Of a stretch of DNA of 64,000 bases, positions 7,055 to 15,974 are shown piece after piece (the stretch's first letter is position 1; the number at the start of each line of letters is the position of its first letter). The translations under genes and the position numbers were made by a program. The DNA comes from Rubrolithibacter danxiaensis. GTDB taxonomy: Bacteria > Bacteroidota > Bacteroidia > Sphingobacteriales > Sphingobacteriaceae. A model generated the notes under the pieces. The model did not search any database, was not told the origin of the DNA, and worked only from the letters and a program-made list of their open reading frames with translations. The DNA lies in contig NZ_JBKOPS010000002.1 of NCBI RefSeq assembly GCF_047272945.1, positions 1-64,000 of the forward strand. Direction: 5' to 3'.

Positions 7055-8059
7055 ATGGACAAACAGTATTTCCTTGTGTTGCTGCATAAATATCTTAAAG
7101 GAAAAGCTACCAGCGAAGAGCAGAGTTTTTTAATAAGTTATTATAACCTGTTTCAAAATGAGCCGGATGTTACTGCTTTACTTACTGATGAAAAGAAAGA
7201 GGAGCTTAAAAAGCAACTGCAGGATTCCATCTGGAATACAATTTCCGAGGAAGAACAGTCGTATAAAAAGATCCGTGCTATAAAAACCATACTTGTCAGA
7301 ACAGCAGTTGCAGCAGTTTTGGTTGCCATCTGTACTGTTGGGTTGTATTTTTTAAATGTGCGCAAGGATGAAGCTTTAACTCCTGTTACAGTTTCCAATT
7401 TTCAGAAAGGCGACCAGATTATCCATCTCCCTGATGGGAGCACGGTGATTTTAAGCTCGGGGAGTAAACTTCAATATCCTTCTTCTTTTACATCTTCCTC
7501 AAAAAGAGAGGTGAACCTGGATGGGGGAGCATTTTTTGATATTTCGCACAATCCGTCCAAACCATTTGTGGTACATACCGGAAAGGTACAGACTACCGTA
7601 CTCGGAACGGCATTTAGTGTAGAAGCTTTTTCGTGGGAACGGGATATAACGGTAACTGTTAGCCGTGGAAAAGTTAAAGTGAGCGATCAGCATAAAATGC
7701 AGGGAATAATTACTCCGGACCAGCAGATAAAGTACAACAGGTTTAAAGCTGTTTCTTCGAAGAAAAATGTGGATGCTGCCGGTTACACGAACTGGAAAGG
7801 ATTAAACTTAATTTTCGACGATATTACAGTAGCCGAAGCAGCAGCACTTCTTCAAAACAAGTTCGCAGTAGCCATCCGGCTTAAAGATAACTTCAGTAAT
7901 TCAAAACGCTTTACCGCCACATTTAACAGAGACGAAAGCCTCGAACATATCCTGAAAAGCATTTGTGAATTTAACGGAGCGTCTTATTTCTACGATAAGC
8001 AGAAAGCTCTGGTCATTATTAAAAGTACCCGACCCGCAAAACCAATAAAAACCCATTAA
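7055..8059 (+). CDS. FecR-type anti-sigma factor
   Basis: A 334-residue inner-membrane regulator. A cytoplasmic N-terminal part (1-78) would bind the sigma factor. One membrane helix spans about residues 79-100 (LVRTAVAAVLVAICTVGLYF). The periplasmic FecR domain follows (QIIHLPDGSTVILSSGS, VNLDGGAFFDIS, VHTGKVQTTVLGTAFSV), and the C-terminal DUF4974 domain begins near LIFDDITVAEAAALL. That last domain contacts the STN domain of the outer-membrane receptor. Gene order sigma, FecR, SusC fits one-way trans-envelope signalling. The 170-bp gap after the sigma gene is unusually wide for such pairs. Confidence 0.93.
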   Translation: MDKQYFLVLLHKYLKGKATSEEQSFLISYYNLFQNEPDVTALLTDEKKEELKKQLQDSIWNTISEEEQSYKKIRAIKTILVRTAVAAVLVAICTVGLYFLNVRKDEALTPVTVSNFQKGDQIIHLPDGSTVILSSGSKLQYPSSFTSSSKREVNLDGGAFFDISHNPSKPFVVHTGKVQTTVLGTAFSVEAFSWERDITVTVSRGKVKVSDQHKMQGIITPDQQIKYNRFKAVSSKKNVDAAGYTNWKGLNLIFDDITVAEAAALLQNKFAVAIRLKDNFSNSKRFTATFNRDESLEHILKSICEFNGASYFYDKQKALVIIKSTRPAKPIKTH

Positions 8060-8255
8060 TATGAATGTTAAGTATTTGTCTTTTAAGCGGCTGTTATATG
8101 AAAAATAAATAAGACGGTTTTTCAATAAAAAAACCCTGAAAATTTGCTTGTACAAATGTCCAGGGCGTGTTCAGGCACGACTGCCATCGTTTCTGAACTG
8201 AGTTTTAATTCAACCCTTTACAGGGTATTTGTTCACTTAAAACCAATTCAAAAGT

Positions 8256-11200
8256 ATGAATTATTCTGTATTTTTTGCAGAACAGCGGGCTATTATTAAG
8301 ATTCCGCAAGCGGTTAAACTCCACATTGAAAACTCAACCATTAAACAACTTATGCGGATTGGTATAGTTTCATTTTTTATCTTAACTACATCCATTCAGT
8401 TACTTTCTGCAACCGCCGTAAAAAGCCAGGCTATTGACCAGGTTAAAATTTCTGTGGAGTTGAAAAATGGCTCCCTGACAGACGCTTTCCATAAAATTGA
8501 AAAACAAACTCCTTTTCATTTTATGTATCGGAAAGAAGACGTAAAACATGTGCAAAACCTAACAATTTCTGCAAATAAAAAATCGGTAGCCGAAGTTCTT
8601 AAACGTATTTTATTGCATACCTCCCTTCGGTTCCGCCAAGTGGATAACCAGATACTCATTTCTATGACTGATTCATCCAGGCAGGGATATTTAAATTTCC
8701 CCGATTTGGTAAATACGGATGAACAGGAAATAAATGCTGTTGTAAAAGGGCGTGTTACCGACACCAAAGGGGTGCCCCTTGCCGGTGTAAGCGTTAAAGT
8801 CAAAGGTTCTTCTGCCGGTACAAGTACAGATGCCGACGGAAGATACAGCATCAGTGTTCCGGATGACGGGACGCTTGTTTTTACGTACATCGGGTTTAAT
8901 TCGATGGAAGTAGCGGTACAGGGTCGTACAACGATTGATGTGGTGCTGAAAGAAGAATCGAAAGCACTAAACGAAGTAGTAGTAACGGCACTGGGAATAA
9001 AAAGAGAAGCAAAAAGACTGGGTTATTCAGCTACTTCAGTAAATACCGATCAGTTAACCGTAAACAGATCCACTAACGTTGGAAACAGCCTGGTAGGTAA
9101 AGTAGCGGGTTTAAACGTATCAGCTCCTGCAGCCGGTCCCGGATCCTCTTCCAAGATCCGTATCCGCGGACAATCTTCTTTTGGCGGGAATAATTCTCCC
9201 TTAATTGTAGTAAACGGAGTGCCTATTAATAATTCAAGTATTTCTGCCGGTGGAGCTAACGGAAACGGCACCGGAAATCCAACCGGTGGCTCTTCGGATG
9301 CCGGCGATGGATTGCAGAGTATCAATCCCGATGATATAGAATCAATGACCGTTTTGAAAGGTGCCGCTGCGGCCGCACTTTACGGGTCAAGGGCAAAAGA
9401 CGGCGCTATCATCATCACAACAAAAAGCGGACGCGGAACTACGGGTATCGGCATTGAGTATAATTCGAATTTTCAAACGGAAACCGCACTTGATTTTACT
9501 GATTTTCAATATGAATATGGCCAGGGCGAATACGGCCTGAGGCCAACAACCGTAGCCGAAGCTCAAAGTTCGGGCGTATTCAGTTTTGGTGAACGGTTCG
9601 ACGGAAAACCCACTCCACAGTTTGACGGCTCTACCCAAGCCTATGTCCCTTACAAAAACCGGATCGCAGATTTTTATCGCACAGGCATAAATGCTACCAA
9701 TTCGATCAGCGTATCCGGAGGAAATACGAACGGAAATTTCCGCTTATCTTTTGCCAATACCGATGCGAAAAGTATCATGCCGAATTCGGCTTACCACCGG
9801 AAAGTTTTGAATCTGGGCTTGAATTATAACCTGACTAAAAAACTTTCCACCCAGGTTAACGCCAACTATTCAAACGAGTATAATAAAAATCCGCCTCAGA
9901 TCGGAATTCAGGATATGAGCGCCAATACAACCATTTATACGATGGCTACCAGTATTGATGCCGACTGGCTTAAAAACCGGAAAGATGAAAATGGAAATGA
10001 AATGCCTTTATCACGATTTACCAATCGTAACAATCCGTATTGGGTAGCTTACGACAGGTTTGAAAATGTTCGCCGCGACCGCATCTTTGGCAATGTTTCC
10101 TTGCGTTATCAGTTTAACGACTGGCTTTATGCACAGGGCCGCTTCGGGCAGGATTACTTTACCCGTCCGTACGATTATAACCGCCCTACCGGAACCCGTT
10201 CTTTAGCTGCGGCAAGTACCGGGTTTAACGGCTACTATTACCAGGATATTACTACATTCCGTGAACGTAACATGGATTTCCTGATTGGAGCCAAACACAA
10301 TTTCGGCAAGTTCGGAATAGATGTCACTCTGGGCGGGAACCAGATGAAACAGGTAACTACCAATAACAGCAATGCGGCTACCAATTTTTATGTACGCGAT
10401 CTGTACACTATTATGAATGCCCAGGTTAAAAACCCGCAGTATTCTTACCTCGAAAATCGGATAAATTCATTGTACGGATCTGCGGACTTTTCATACAAAA
10501 ACTTTCTGTACTTAACTGTTACCGGCAGGAACGACTGGTTTTCCTCTCTTAATCCAAAATCTAACAATTATCTGTACCCTTCTGTAAGTTCCAGTTTTGT
10601 TTTTAGCGATGCTTTCAAAGTGCCTCATTGGTTAAGCTACGGAAAACTACGGGCCGCTTATGCCGAAGTGGGCGGAGGAACGGATCCATACACAAACAAC
10701 CTTTATTATTCGCTTAACGCCAATACGTTTAACGGAGTAGCACTTGGCTCGCAGTCAACAGCCATTGCTCCAAATCCAAACCTGAAACCCTTAACGATAA
10801 AGGAAGCAGAAGCGGGTTTGGAAATGCGAATGTTTAACAGCCGCCTGAACATTGATGTGGCTGTGTATCGCAAAAATACGGTTAACGAAATTCTGAATGT
10901 AGATATTTCAAATGCGTCTGGTTATACGCAAACTAAAGTAAATGTTGGTAAGCTCAGAAACCAGGGTGTTGAAATGCTGCTAAGCGTTGTTCCGGTATTA
11001 AAAAATGATATCCGATGGGAATCCGCATTTAACGGCACATACAACAAAAGCGAAGTGCTTCAGTTGGCAAATAACCAGGCACGGGTAGATGTTGGAACAG
11101 GAGAGTTTTTCGGTACCGTATCACACGAAGTAGGAATGCCTTTAGCTTCTCTTCGGGGATTCGATTACAGGAGAGACGATCAGGGCCGCATTATTACTTC

Positions 11201-11768
11201 AGGAGGTTTGCCGCTGCAGGGCAGTCTTACCACTTTCGGCAGCGCTATTCCCAAATGGACCGGCGGCTGGATCAATAATTTTAATTACAAAAAATTAAGT
11301 ATTTCCACACAGATCGATTTTAAAGCAGGGTATAAGATCATGTCGAACTCAAACATGAACTTTTTGCGTGAAGGGCTATCGAAAGCTTCCTTAGCTGGCC
11401 GGGAAGGGGGAGTAGTATTTCCGGGCGTCAACGCCGATGGTACACCGAATACAACTGCTGTTGAAGCGGAAGCATTTTATACGGTATATCGCACCACCGG
11501 TATTGCAACACCATTTATGTATAACGGCAGCTTTATAAGATGGCGCTCGTTAACTGTGGGCTACGATCTTTCCCGGTACGTCAATAAGTCTTTCATAAAA
11601 GGCCTCACGCTTTCGGCAACGGTAAATAATGTACTGATGATTAAAAAGTACATCGACAATCTCGATCCTGAAGCGCAGGTTTCAGTTTCAGATAACCTGC
11701 AGGGAATTGAAACGCATACACTTCCAACAACCAGAGTGTACGGTTTAAACCTCAATGTTAAATTGTAA
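8256..11768 (+). CDS. SusC/RagA-type TonB-linked outer-membrane transporter with STN domain
   Basis: A 1170-residue outer-membrane importer. In order it shows a long N-terminus with a signal segment (about 32-60), an STN signalling domain (about 68-135, HFMYRKEDVKHVQN), a carboxypeptidase-D-like beta domain (VVKGRVTDTKGVPLAG to TLVFTYIGF, about 162-210), the plug (EVVVTALGIKRE, then KVAGLNVSAPAAGPGSSS and RIRGQSSFGG), and a beta-barrel to the final LNLNVKL. It imports oligomers together with SusD, using TonB energy. The STN domain means it also reports ligand binding to FecR. The 17-bp gap to SusD indicates one operon. The ligand cannot be read from sequence; the flanking enzymes point to a sugar-acid-containing glycan or aldonate. 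Confidence 0.95.
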   Translation: MNYSVFFAEQRAIIKIPQAVKLHIENSTIKQLMRIGIVSFFILTTSIQLLSATAVKSQAIDQVKISVELKNGSLTDAFHKIEKQTPFHFMYRKEDVKHVQNLTISANKKSVAEVLKRILLHTSLRFRQVDNQILISMTDSSRQGYLNFPDLVNTDEQEINAVVKGRVTDTKGVPLAGVSVKVKGSSAGTSTDADGRYSISVPDDGTLVFTYIGFNSMEVAVQGRTTIDVVLKEESKALNEVVVTALGIKREAKRLGYSATSVNTDQLTVNRSTNVGNSLVGKVAGLNVSAPAAGPGSSSKIRIRGQSSFGGNNSPLIVVNGVPINNSSISAGGANGNGTGNPTGGSSDAGDGLQSINPDDIESMTVLKGAAAAALYGSRAKDGAIIITTKSGRGTTGIGIEYNSNFQTETALDFTDFQYEYGQGEYGLRPTTVAEAQSSGVFSFGERFDGKPTPQFDGSTQAYVPYKNRIADFYRTGINATNSISVSGGNTNGNFRLSFANTDAKSIMPNSAYHRKVLNLGLNYNLTKKLSTQVNANYSNEYNKNPPQIGIQDMSANTTIYTMATSIDADWLKNRKDENGNEMPLSRFTNRNNPYWVAYDRFENVRRDRIFGNVSLRYQFNDWLYAQGRFGQDYFTRPYDYNRPTGTRSLAAASTGFNGYYYQDITTFRERNMDFLIGAKHNFGKFGIDVTLGGNQMKQVTTNNSNAATNFYVRDLYTIMNAQVKNPQYSYLENRINSLYGSADFSYKNFLYLTVTGRNDWFSSLNPKSNNYLYPSVSSSFVFSDAFKVPHWLSYGKLRAAYAEVGGGTDPYTNNLYYSLNANTFNGVALGSQSTAIAPNPNLKPLTIKEAEAGLEMRMFNSRLNIDVAVYRKNTVNEILNVDISNASGYTQTKVNVGKLRNQGVEMLLSVVPVLKNDIRWESAFNGTYNKSEVLQLANNQARVDVGTGEFFGTVSHEVGMPLASLRGFDYRRDDQGRIITSGGLPLQGSLTTFGSAIPKWTGGWINNFNYKKLSISTQIDFKAGYKIMSNSNMNFLREGLSKASLAGREGGVVFPGVNADGTPNTTAVEAEAFYTVYRTTGIATPFMYNGSFIRWRSLTVGYDLSRYVNKSFIKGLTLSATVNNVLMIKKYIDNLDPEAQVSVSDNLQGIETHTLPTTRVYGLNLNVKL

Positions 11769-11785
11769 ACCTTAAATCGATTTTT

Positions 11786-13315
11786 ATGAAATACATATAT
11801 AGAATTATGCTGTCGGCCTGTATGCTTATCGGCATAAGCAGTTGTGATAAAAATTTTGAAGAAGTGAATGTAAATCCGGTGCTTCCAAGTACGCTCGATC
11901 CTGTTTATCTTTTTTCAAATGCACAATTCAGTTCCGCTATCGGCACCTACTTTTATCAGTCGGAAATCGTTCAGCAGATCAACACTCCTTTTACAGGGGT
12001 ATTGGAAGGCGGTAATCACAACATCGTGTACGATCCCAATACTTCTGCCAATTTCAATTCCCTGTATAATGGTCCTATAAAATACCTGGAAGATGTAATT
12101 AATCAAACAAAAGACAATCCCGGGCGAAGCAACTTGTATAACATGGCCCGTATCTGGAGGGCGTATGTGTTCCAGGTTTTAGTTGATACCTATGGCGATG
12201 TGCCTTACACCGAGGCTGGAAAAGCATATTTAGAGGGTATTAACCTCCCAAAATACGATGACCAGAAGGTGATTTACGAAGACATTCTGAAAGAATACCA
12301 GGAAGCTACCAAAGCCTTGGATGCCAGCAAAGCTACCGAGCAGGGCGATATTTTTTACAGGGGCGATATCGCACAGTGGAAAAAGCTCGGCAACTCGCTG
12401 TTGTTACGTGCGGGGATGCGTTACACAGAGATCGATCCGGCAAAAGCCGAGCAGATAGTAAAAATTGCGGTTGATCCGGCCAACGGAGGCGTGTTTTCCT
12501 CAAATGCTGATAATGCTTTTGTTGCCTTCAATTCAACATTTACCAATCCAACCGGTGCCTGGTTTCAGGGAACGGAACGTGGCAACGTTTACCTCGGCGC
12601 TCCTTTTGTTGATTACCTGAAAAATACCAATGATCCACGCTTGCAATACATCGCTGTTAAATATGAATTGCCTGCAAACCCCCTGGCAACTGCCGGTGCA
12701 GCAAATACAGATCCGCAGGATCAGCAGGGAATGCCTTATGGTTACAATGAAAGTACCATTGCAAGTGCACCCGGCTTTCCGGGTAAAACCGGGGCTGCTT
12801 TCAACTATTCCCAGATTAACCGCAGTACCGTTGGTAAAATAGATGCTCCTGAGTTTTTTATTACTCATGCACAAACACAGCTGCTGTTAGCAGAAGCCGC
12901 GTCGCGGGGATGGATAGCAGGAGATCCGGCCGCTTTTTACAATGAGGGAGTAAGAGCACACATGGCACAGTTAACCCAGTTTGACGCCGCAGCTGTAATT
13001 TCCGACGATGCACAAAACGCGTATCTTCAGGCAAATCCTTTTAATCCTGCTGCTGCACTGGAACAGATTAATACGCAATATTGGATTGCTTCCTTCCTTA
13101 ACGGTTCAGAAGCCTGGGCTAACTTCCGCCGAAGCGGTTTTCCTGCCTTAACACCAAATCCGTACCCGTCTGCAGATCCGGCAGTAAAAGGAGATTTTGT
13201 ACGGAGGCTTACTTATCCTGCCAGAGAACAATCTGTAAATACCACCAATTATAACGAAGCTGTTGCCCGCATGGGAGGCGACGACCTCGGTGTGCACGTA
13301 TTCTGGGATGAATAA
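11786..13315 (+). CDS. SusD/RagB-like outer-membrane lipoprotein (SusD-like_2 type)
   Basis: A 509-residue surface lipoprotein. The signal peptide ends in the lipobox ISSC with Cys20. The TPR-like helices begin near SSAIGTYFYQSEIVQQ, with RIWRAYVFQVLVDTYGDVPYTEA (in two parts, about 115-140) as the family hallmark, and a C-terminal IASFLNGSEAWANFRRSG segment. This is the PF12771 subtype. It forms the lid of the SusC barrel and captures substrate at the cell surface. It is 17 bp after susC and 48 bp before the RraA-like gene. Confidence 0.93.
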   Translation: MKYIYRIMLSACMLIGISSCDKNFEEVNVNPVLPSTLDPVYLFSNAQFSSAIGTYFYQSEIVQQINTPFTGVLEGGNHNIVYDPNTSANFNSLYNGPIKYLEDVINQTKDNPGRSNLYNMARIWRAYVFQVLVDTYGDVPYTEAGKAYLEGINLPKYDDQKVIYEDILKEYQEATKALDASKATEQGDIFYRGDIAQWKKLGNSLLLRAGMRYTEIDPAKAEQIVKIAVDPANGGVFSSNADNAFVAFNSTFTNPTGAWFQGTERGNVYLGAPFVDYLKNTNDPRLQYIAVKYELPANPLATAGAANTDPQDQQGMPYGYNESTIASAPGFPGKTGAAFNYSQINRSTVGKIDAPEFFITHAQTQLLLAEAASRGWIAGDPAAFYNEGVRAHMAQLTQFDAAAVISDDAQNAYLQANPFNPAAALEQINTQYWIASFLNGSEAWANFRRSGFPALTPNPYPSADPAVKGDFVRRLTYPAREQSVNTTNYNEAVARMGGDDLGVHVFWDE

Positions 13316-13363
13316 TAGCTGAAGTTTAAATTAAAGAATAGATAACCAATTATTAAATCCATT

Positions 13364-14302
13364 ATGAATAAAAAAAGAATTCTTATTACTGCTTCGGCAC
13401 TTGTTTTCAGTAGTTTTTTTGCTCAGGCTCAGCGTGTAGGCTCTTCGCCGGAGTATATTAAAAAATTAACTGCCGACTGGAAGGGAGAGCGTTTTGCAGA
13501 TGGCAGGCCAAAAGTTTCCGACGCCATTCTTAACCGCCTGAAAAATATTTCAATTGAAGAAGCATGGGGCGTATTACGAAACAAGGGATATGTAAATCAA
13601 TACGAAGGCGACTGGCAGATCATCAATCCGGACAGTACCATGGTTGGCCGGGTTGTTACAGCACAGTACATGCCTTCCAGGCCAGATTTGGTTAATGTAG
13701 TTAAAGAACAGGGAAAGGCCGAAAACAGGTCTATGAAAGGTGGGACAAATTCCTGGCCCATAGATATTTTAACTGACGGGGATATTTATGTTGCCGACGG
13801 TTACGGAAAGATTGCCGATGGAACATTAATCGGCGACAACCTCGGAAATTCCATCTATGCCAAATCTCATAAAGGCGTTATTTTTTATGGATCCGTAAGA
13901 GACCAGGAAGGGCTTAGCGAAATAAAAGGCTTTAATGGTTGGATAAAAGGACAAGATCCTTCCTATATCCGAGACATGATGCTCACCACCATCAATGCTC
14001 CCATCCGGATTGGCCGTGCAACGGTTCTCCCCGGTGACGTAGTGCTTGCCAAAAAGTACGGAACTATCTTCATTCCGGCCGCACTGGTAGAAGACCTCGT
14101 TATAACATCAGAAGTTACTGCCTTGCGGGATGAATTCGGGCATCAGCGCCTGCGGGAGAAAAAATACCTTGCCGGGCAAATTGACAGCGAATGGACCGAA
14201 GAAATTAAAAAGGACTTCCTGAACTGGCTCAATAACTATCCCGGCAAACTACCAATGACGAAAAAAGAGCTCGACGACTATTTAAAAGAGCGTAATTATT
14301 AA
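13364..14302 (+). CDS. secreted RraA/HMG-aldolase-fold protein
   Basis: A 312-residue protein with a signal peptide (MNKKRILITASALVFSSFFA, cut near AQA-QR). The RraA-like fold is recognisable from GTLIGDNLGNSIYAKSHKG, FYGSVRDQEGL (the RD pair that binds substrate and metal in class II pyruvate aldolases) and PGDVVLAKKYGTIFIPAALVEDLV. Fold members include the RNase E inhibitor RraA and 4-hydroxy-4-methyl-2-oxoglutarate/oxaloacetate lyases. A secreted form cannot act on RNase E, so a lyase or hydratase role on a keto acid is more likely. It sits between susD and the enolase-superfamily gene in one apparent operon. Confidence 0.82.
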   Translation: MNKKRILITASALVFSSFFAQAQRVGSSPEYIKKLTADWKGERFADGRPKVSDAILNRLKNISIEEAWGVLRNKGYVNQYEGDWQIINPDSTMVGRVVTAQYMPSRPDLVNVVKEQGKAENRSMKGGTNSWPIDILTDGDIYVADGYGKIADGTLIGDNLGNSIYAKSHKGVIFYGSVRDQEGLSEIKGFNGWIKGQDPSYIRDMMLTTINAPIRIGRATVLPGDVVLAKKYGTIFIPAALVEDLVITSEVTALRDEFGHQRLREKKYLAGQIDSEWTEEIKKDFLNWLNNYPGKLPMTKKELDDYLKERNY

Positions 14303-14337
14303 TCACTTTATTATTAATTGAAATAGAAATTATTAAA

Positions 14338-15837
14338 ATGAAAAGCATTTTACAACAGATCATAGCACAAAATAAAGAACAGGAAAAGACAGAAGCAGCA
14401 GCTGCGAAGGCGGAAATCAACAATCCCTCAACTTCAGACAGTCGCCGTAATTTTCTTAAGAAAACTGCAATAGGCGGCATCGCTTTAGGCGGATTAATGA
14501 GCCTTTCAATAGAAGATACCATAGCGCAAACCACCTCTAAAGTTAGCAGAGCCTCCAATCCTTCAGATTTAAAGATCACCGACATTCGTTATGCCTTAAC
14601 AACCGTCCTTGGCGGAACGGCCATTATTCGTATCGACACCAACCAGGGTATTTATGGCCTCGGAGAAGTGCGGGACGGCGCCGATCCGAAATATGCACTT
14701 ATGCTGAAGAGCCGTATCCTGGGGATGAACCCCTGCAATGTCGAGATGATTTTCAAGGCAATTAAACAGTTTGGCGGACCATCTCGCCAGGCGGGCGGTG
14801 TTTGCGGCGTAGAAATGGCTTTATGGGATCTATGCGGCAAGGCTTACAACGTTCCTGCATGGCAGTTATTGGGCGGTCGGTATCGTGACAAAGTCCGTTT
14901 GTACGCCGATACCCCCGAAGCAGGATCTCCCGAAGAACAAAAGAAGCTCATCAATTACCGCATCAACGACCAGGGATATACCTGGCTAAAAATGGACGTA
15001 TCTATCGGTGAACTGAAAGGGAAACCGGGCACGTTGGTCAACTCGAAGTTCTGGGAAAACGCCAAAGGAGATTTAGCGCAATGGGGCGATCAGAGCAATT
15101 ACATGTCTTACGGAAATACCGCCCATCCCTTCACCCAGATCCAGATAACAGAAAAAGGACTGGAAGAACTGGGAGCTATTGTTGAAAATGTGCGCAGGCT
15201 GGTAGGGTATGAAATACCGCTGTCGACCGATCATTACGGCCATTTCGATATGAATAACGGCATCCGCCTGGGAAAAGCCCTCGAAAAATACCGCCTCGCC
15301 TGGCTTGAAGATATTGTTTCCTGGGAATTAACAGACCAGTGGAGAACCATGTCTGATGCCTTAGAAACCCCTACACTTACCGGTGAAGACATCTATTTAC
15401 TTAAAAACTTTAAGCCACTTATTGATAATCACGCCGTGGATATCATTCACCCCGACCTGGCAAGTTCCGGCGGACTTTTAGAAACGAAACGCATCGGCGA
15501 TTACGCCGAAGAACACGGAATAGCAATGGCGATGCACCAGGCTGGCACACCGGTATCCTTTATGGCAAACGTACATTGTGCGGCCGCTACTCAAAATTTC
15601 CTGGCGCTCGAACACCATTCGGTGGACTTACCATGGTGGGAAAGCCTCGTAAAAACTACCGACGGCCGCCAGCTGATTACAAAAGGTTTTGCCAACGTGC
15701 CGCTATCTGCACCCGGCCTGGGAATCGAATTAAACGAGGATGTAGTAAAACAACACCTGCATCCGAAAGATAAAAGTTATTTCGCTCCAACTACCGAGTG
15801 GAATGACCGGCGTTCTCATGATCGTGTTTTTAGTTAG
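14338..15837 (+). CDS. Tat-exported mandelate-racemase/enolase-superfamily dehydratase
   Basis: A 499-residue enzyme. After a 34-residue polar lead comes a Tat signal with the twin arginine (SRRNFLKKTAIGG, RR at 36-37). The catalytic barrel then shows a lysine-containing strand (TWLKMDVSIG), metal ligands in STDHYG, LEDIVSW and GEDIY, and a histidine segment MAMHQAGTPVSFMAN. The layout matches the sugar-acid dehydratases of the superfamily (mannonate, gluconate, galactonate types), which turn aldonates into 2-keto-3-deoxy acids. The exact acid is not determined. The Tat signal is noteworthy because most characterised members are cytoplasmic. It is 35 bp after the RraA-like gene. Confidence 0.85.
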   Translation: MKSILQQIIAQNKEQEKTEAAAAKAEINNPSTSDSRRNFLKKTAIGGIALGGLMSLSIEDTIAQTTSKVSRASNPSDLKITDIRYALTTVLGGTAIIRIDTNQGIYGLGEVRDGADPKYALMLKSRILGMNPCNVEMIFKAIKQFGGPSRQAGGVCGVEMALWDLCGKAYNVPAWQLLGGRYRDKVRLYADTPEAGSPEEQKKLINYRINDQGYTWLKMDVSIGELKGKPGTLVNSKFWENAKGDLAQWGDQSNYMSYGNTAHPFTQIQITEKGLEELGAIVENVRRLVGYEIPLSTDHYGHFDMNNGIRLGKALEKYRLAWLEDIVSWELTDQWRTMSDALETPTLTGEDIYLLKNFKPLIDNHAVDIIHPDLASSGGLLETKRIGDYAEEHGIAMAMHQAGTPVSFMANVHCAAATQNFLALEHHSVDLPWWESLVKTTDGRQLITKGFANVPLSAPGLGIELNEDVVKQHLHPKDKSYFAPTTEWNDRRSHDRVFS

Positions 15838-15851
15838 TTGTTAGTTTAGTA

Positions 15852-15931
15852 AGAGATGTCCGGAAGATGCCATCCTAACCCTGTCGTTCGTCATCCTAAG
15901 CCGGTCAAAGGATACCTTTCGGACATTCTCT
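15852..15931. repeat. intergenic repeat-like unit with terminal inverted repeats
   Basis: AGAGATGTCCG (15852-15862) and CGGACATTCTCT (15920-15931) face each other with one mismatch and enclose about 57 bp (including CGTCATCCTAAGCCGGTCAA). The inner sequence has the style of short dispersed repeats found between genes in many Bacteroidota genomes. It fills most of the 137-bp gap before the transporter gene. Copy number cannot be seen from this window. Confidence 0.5.
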
Positions 15932-15974
15932 TTAATCTGTCAGAGTTCTTATCTTACATAAATTATAGTTCGTT

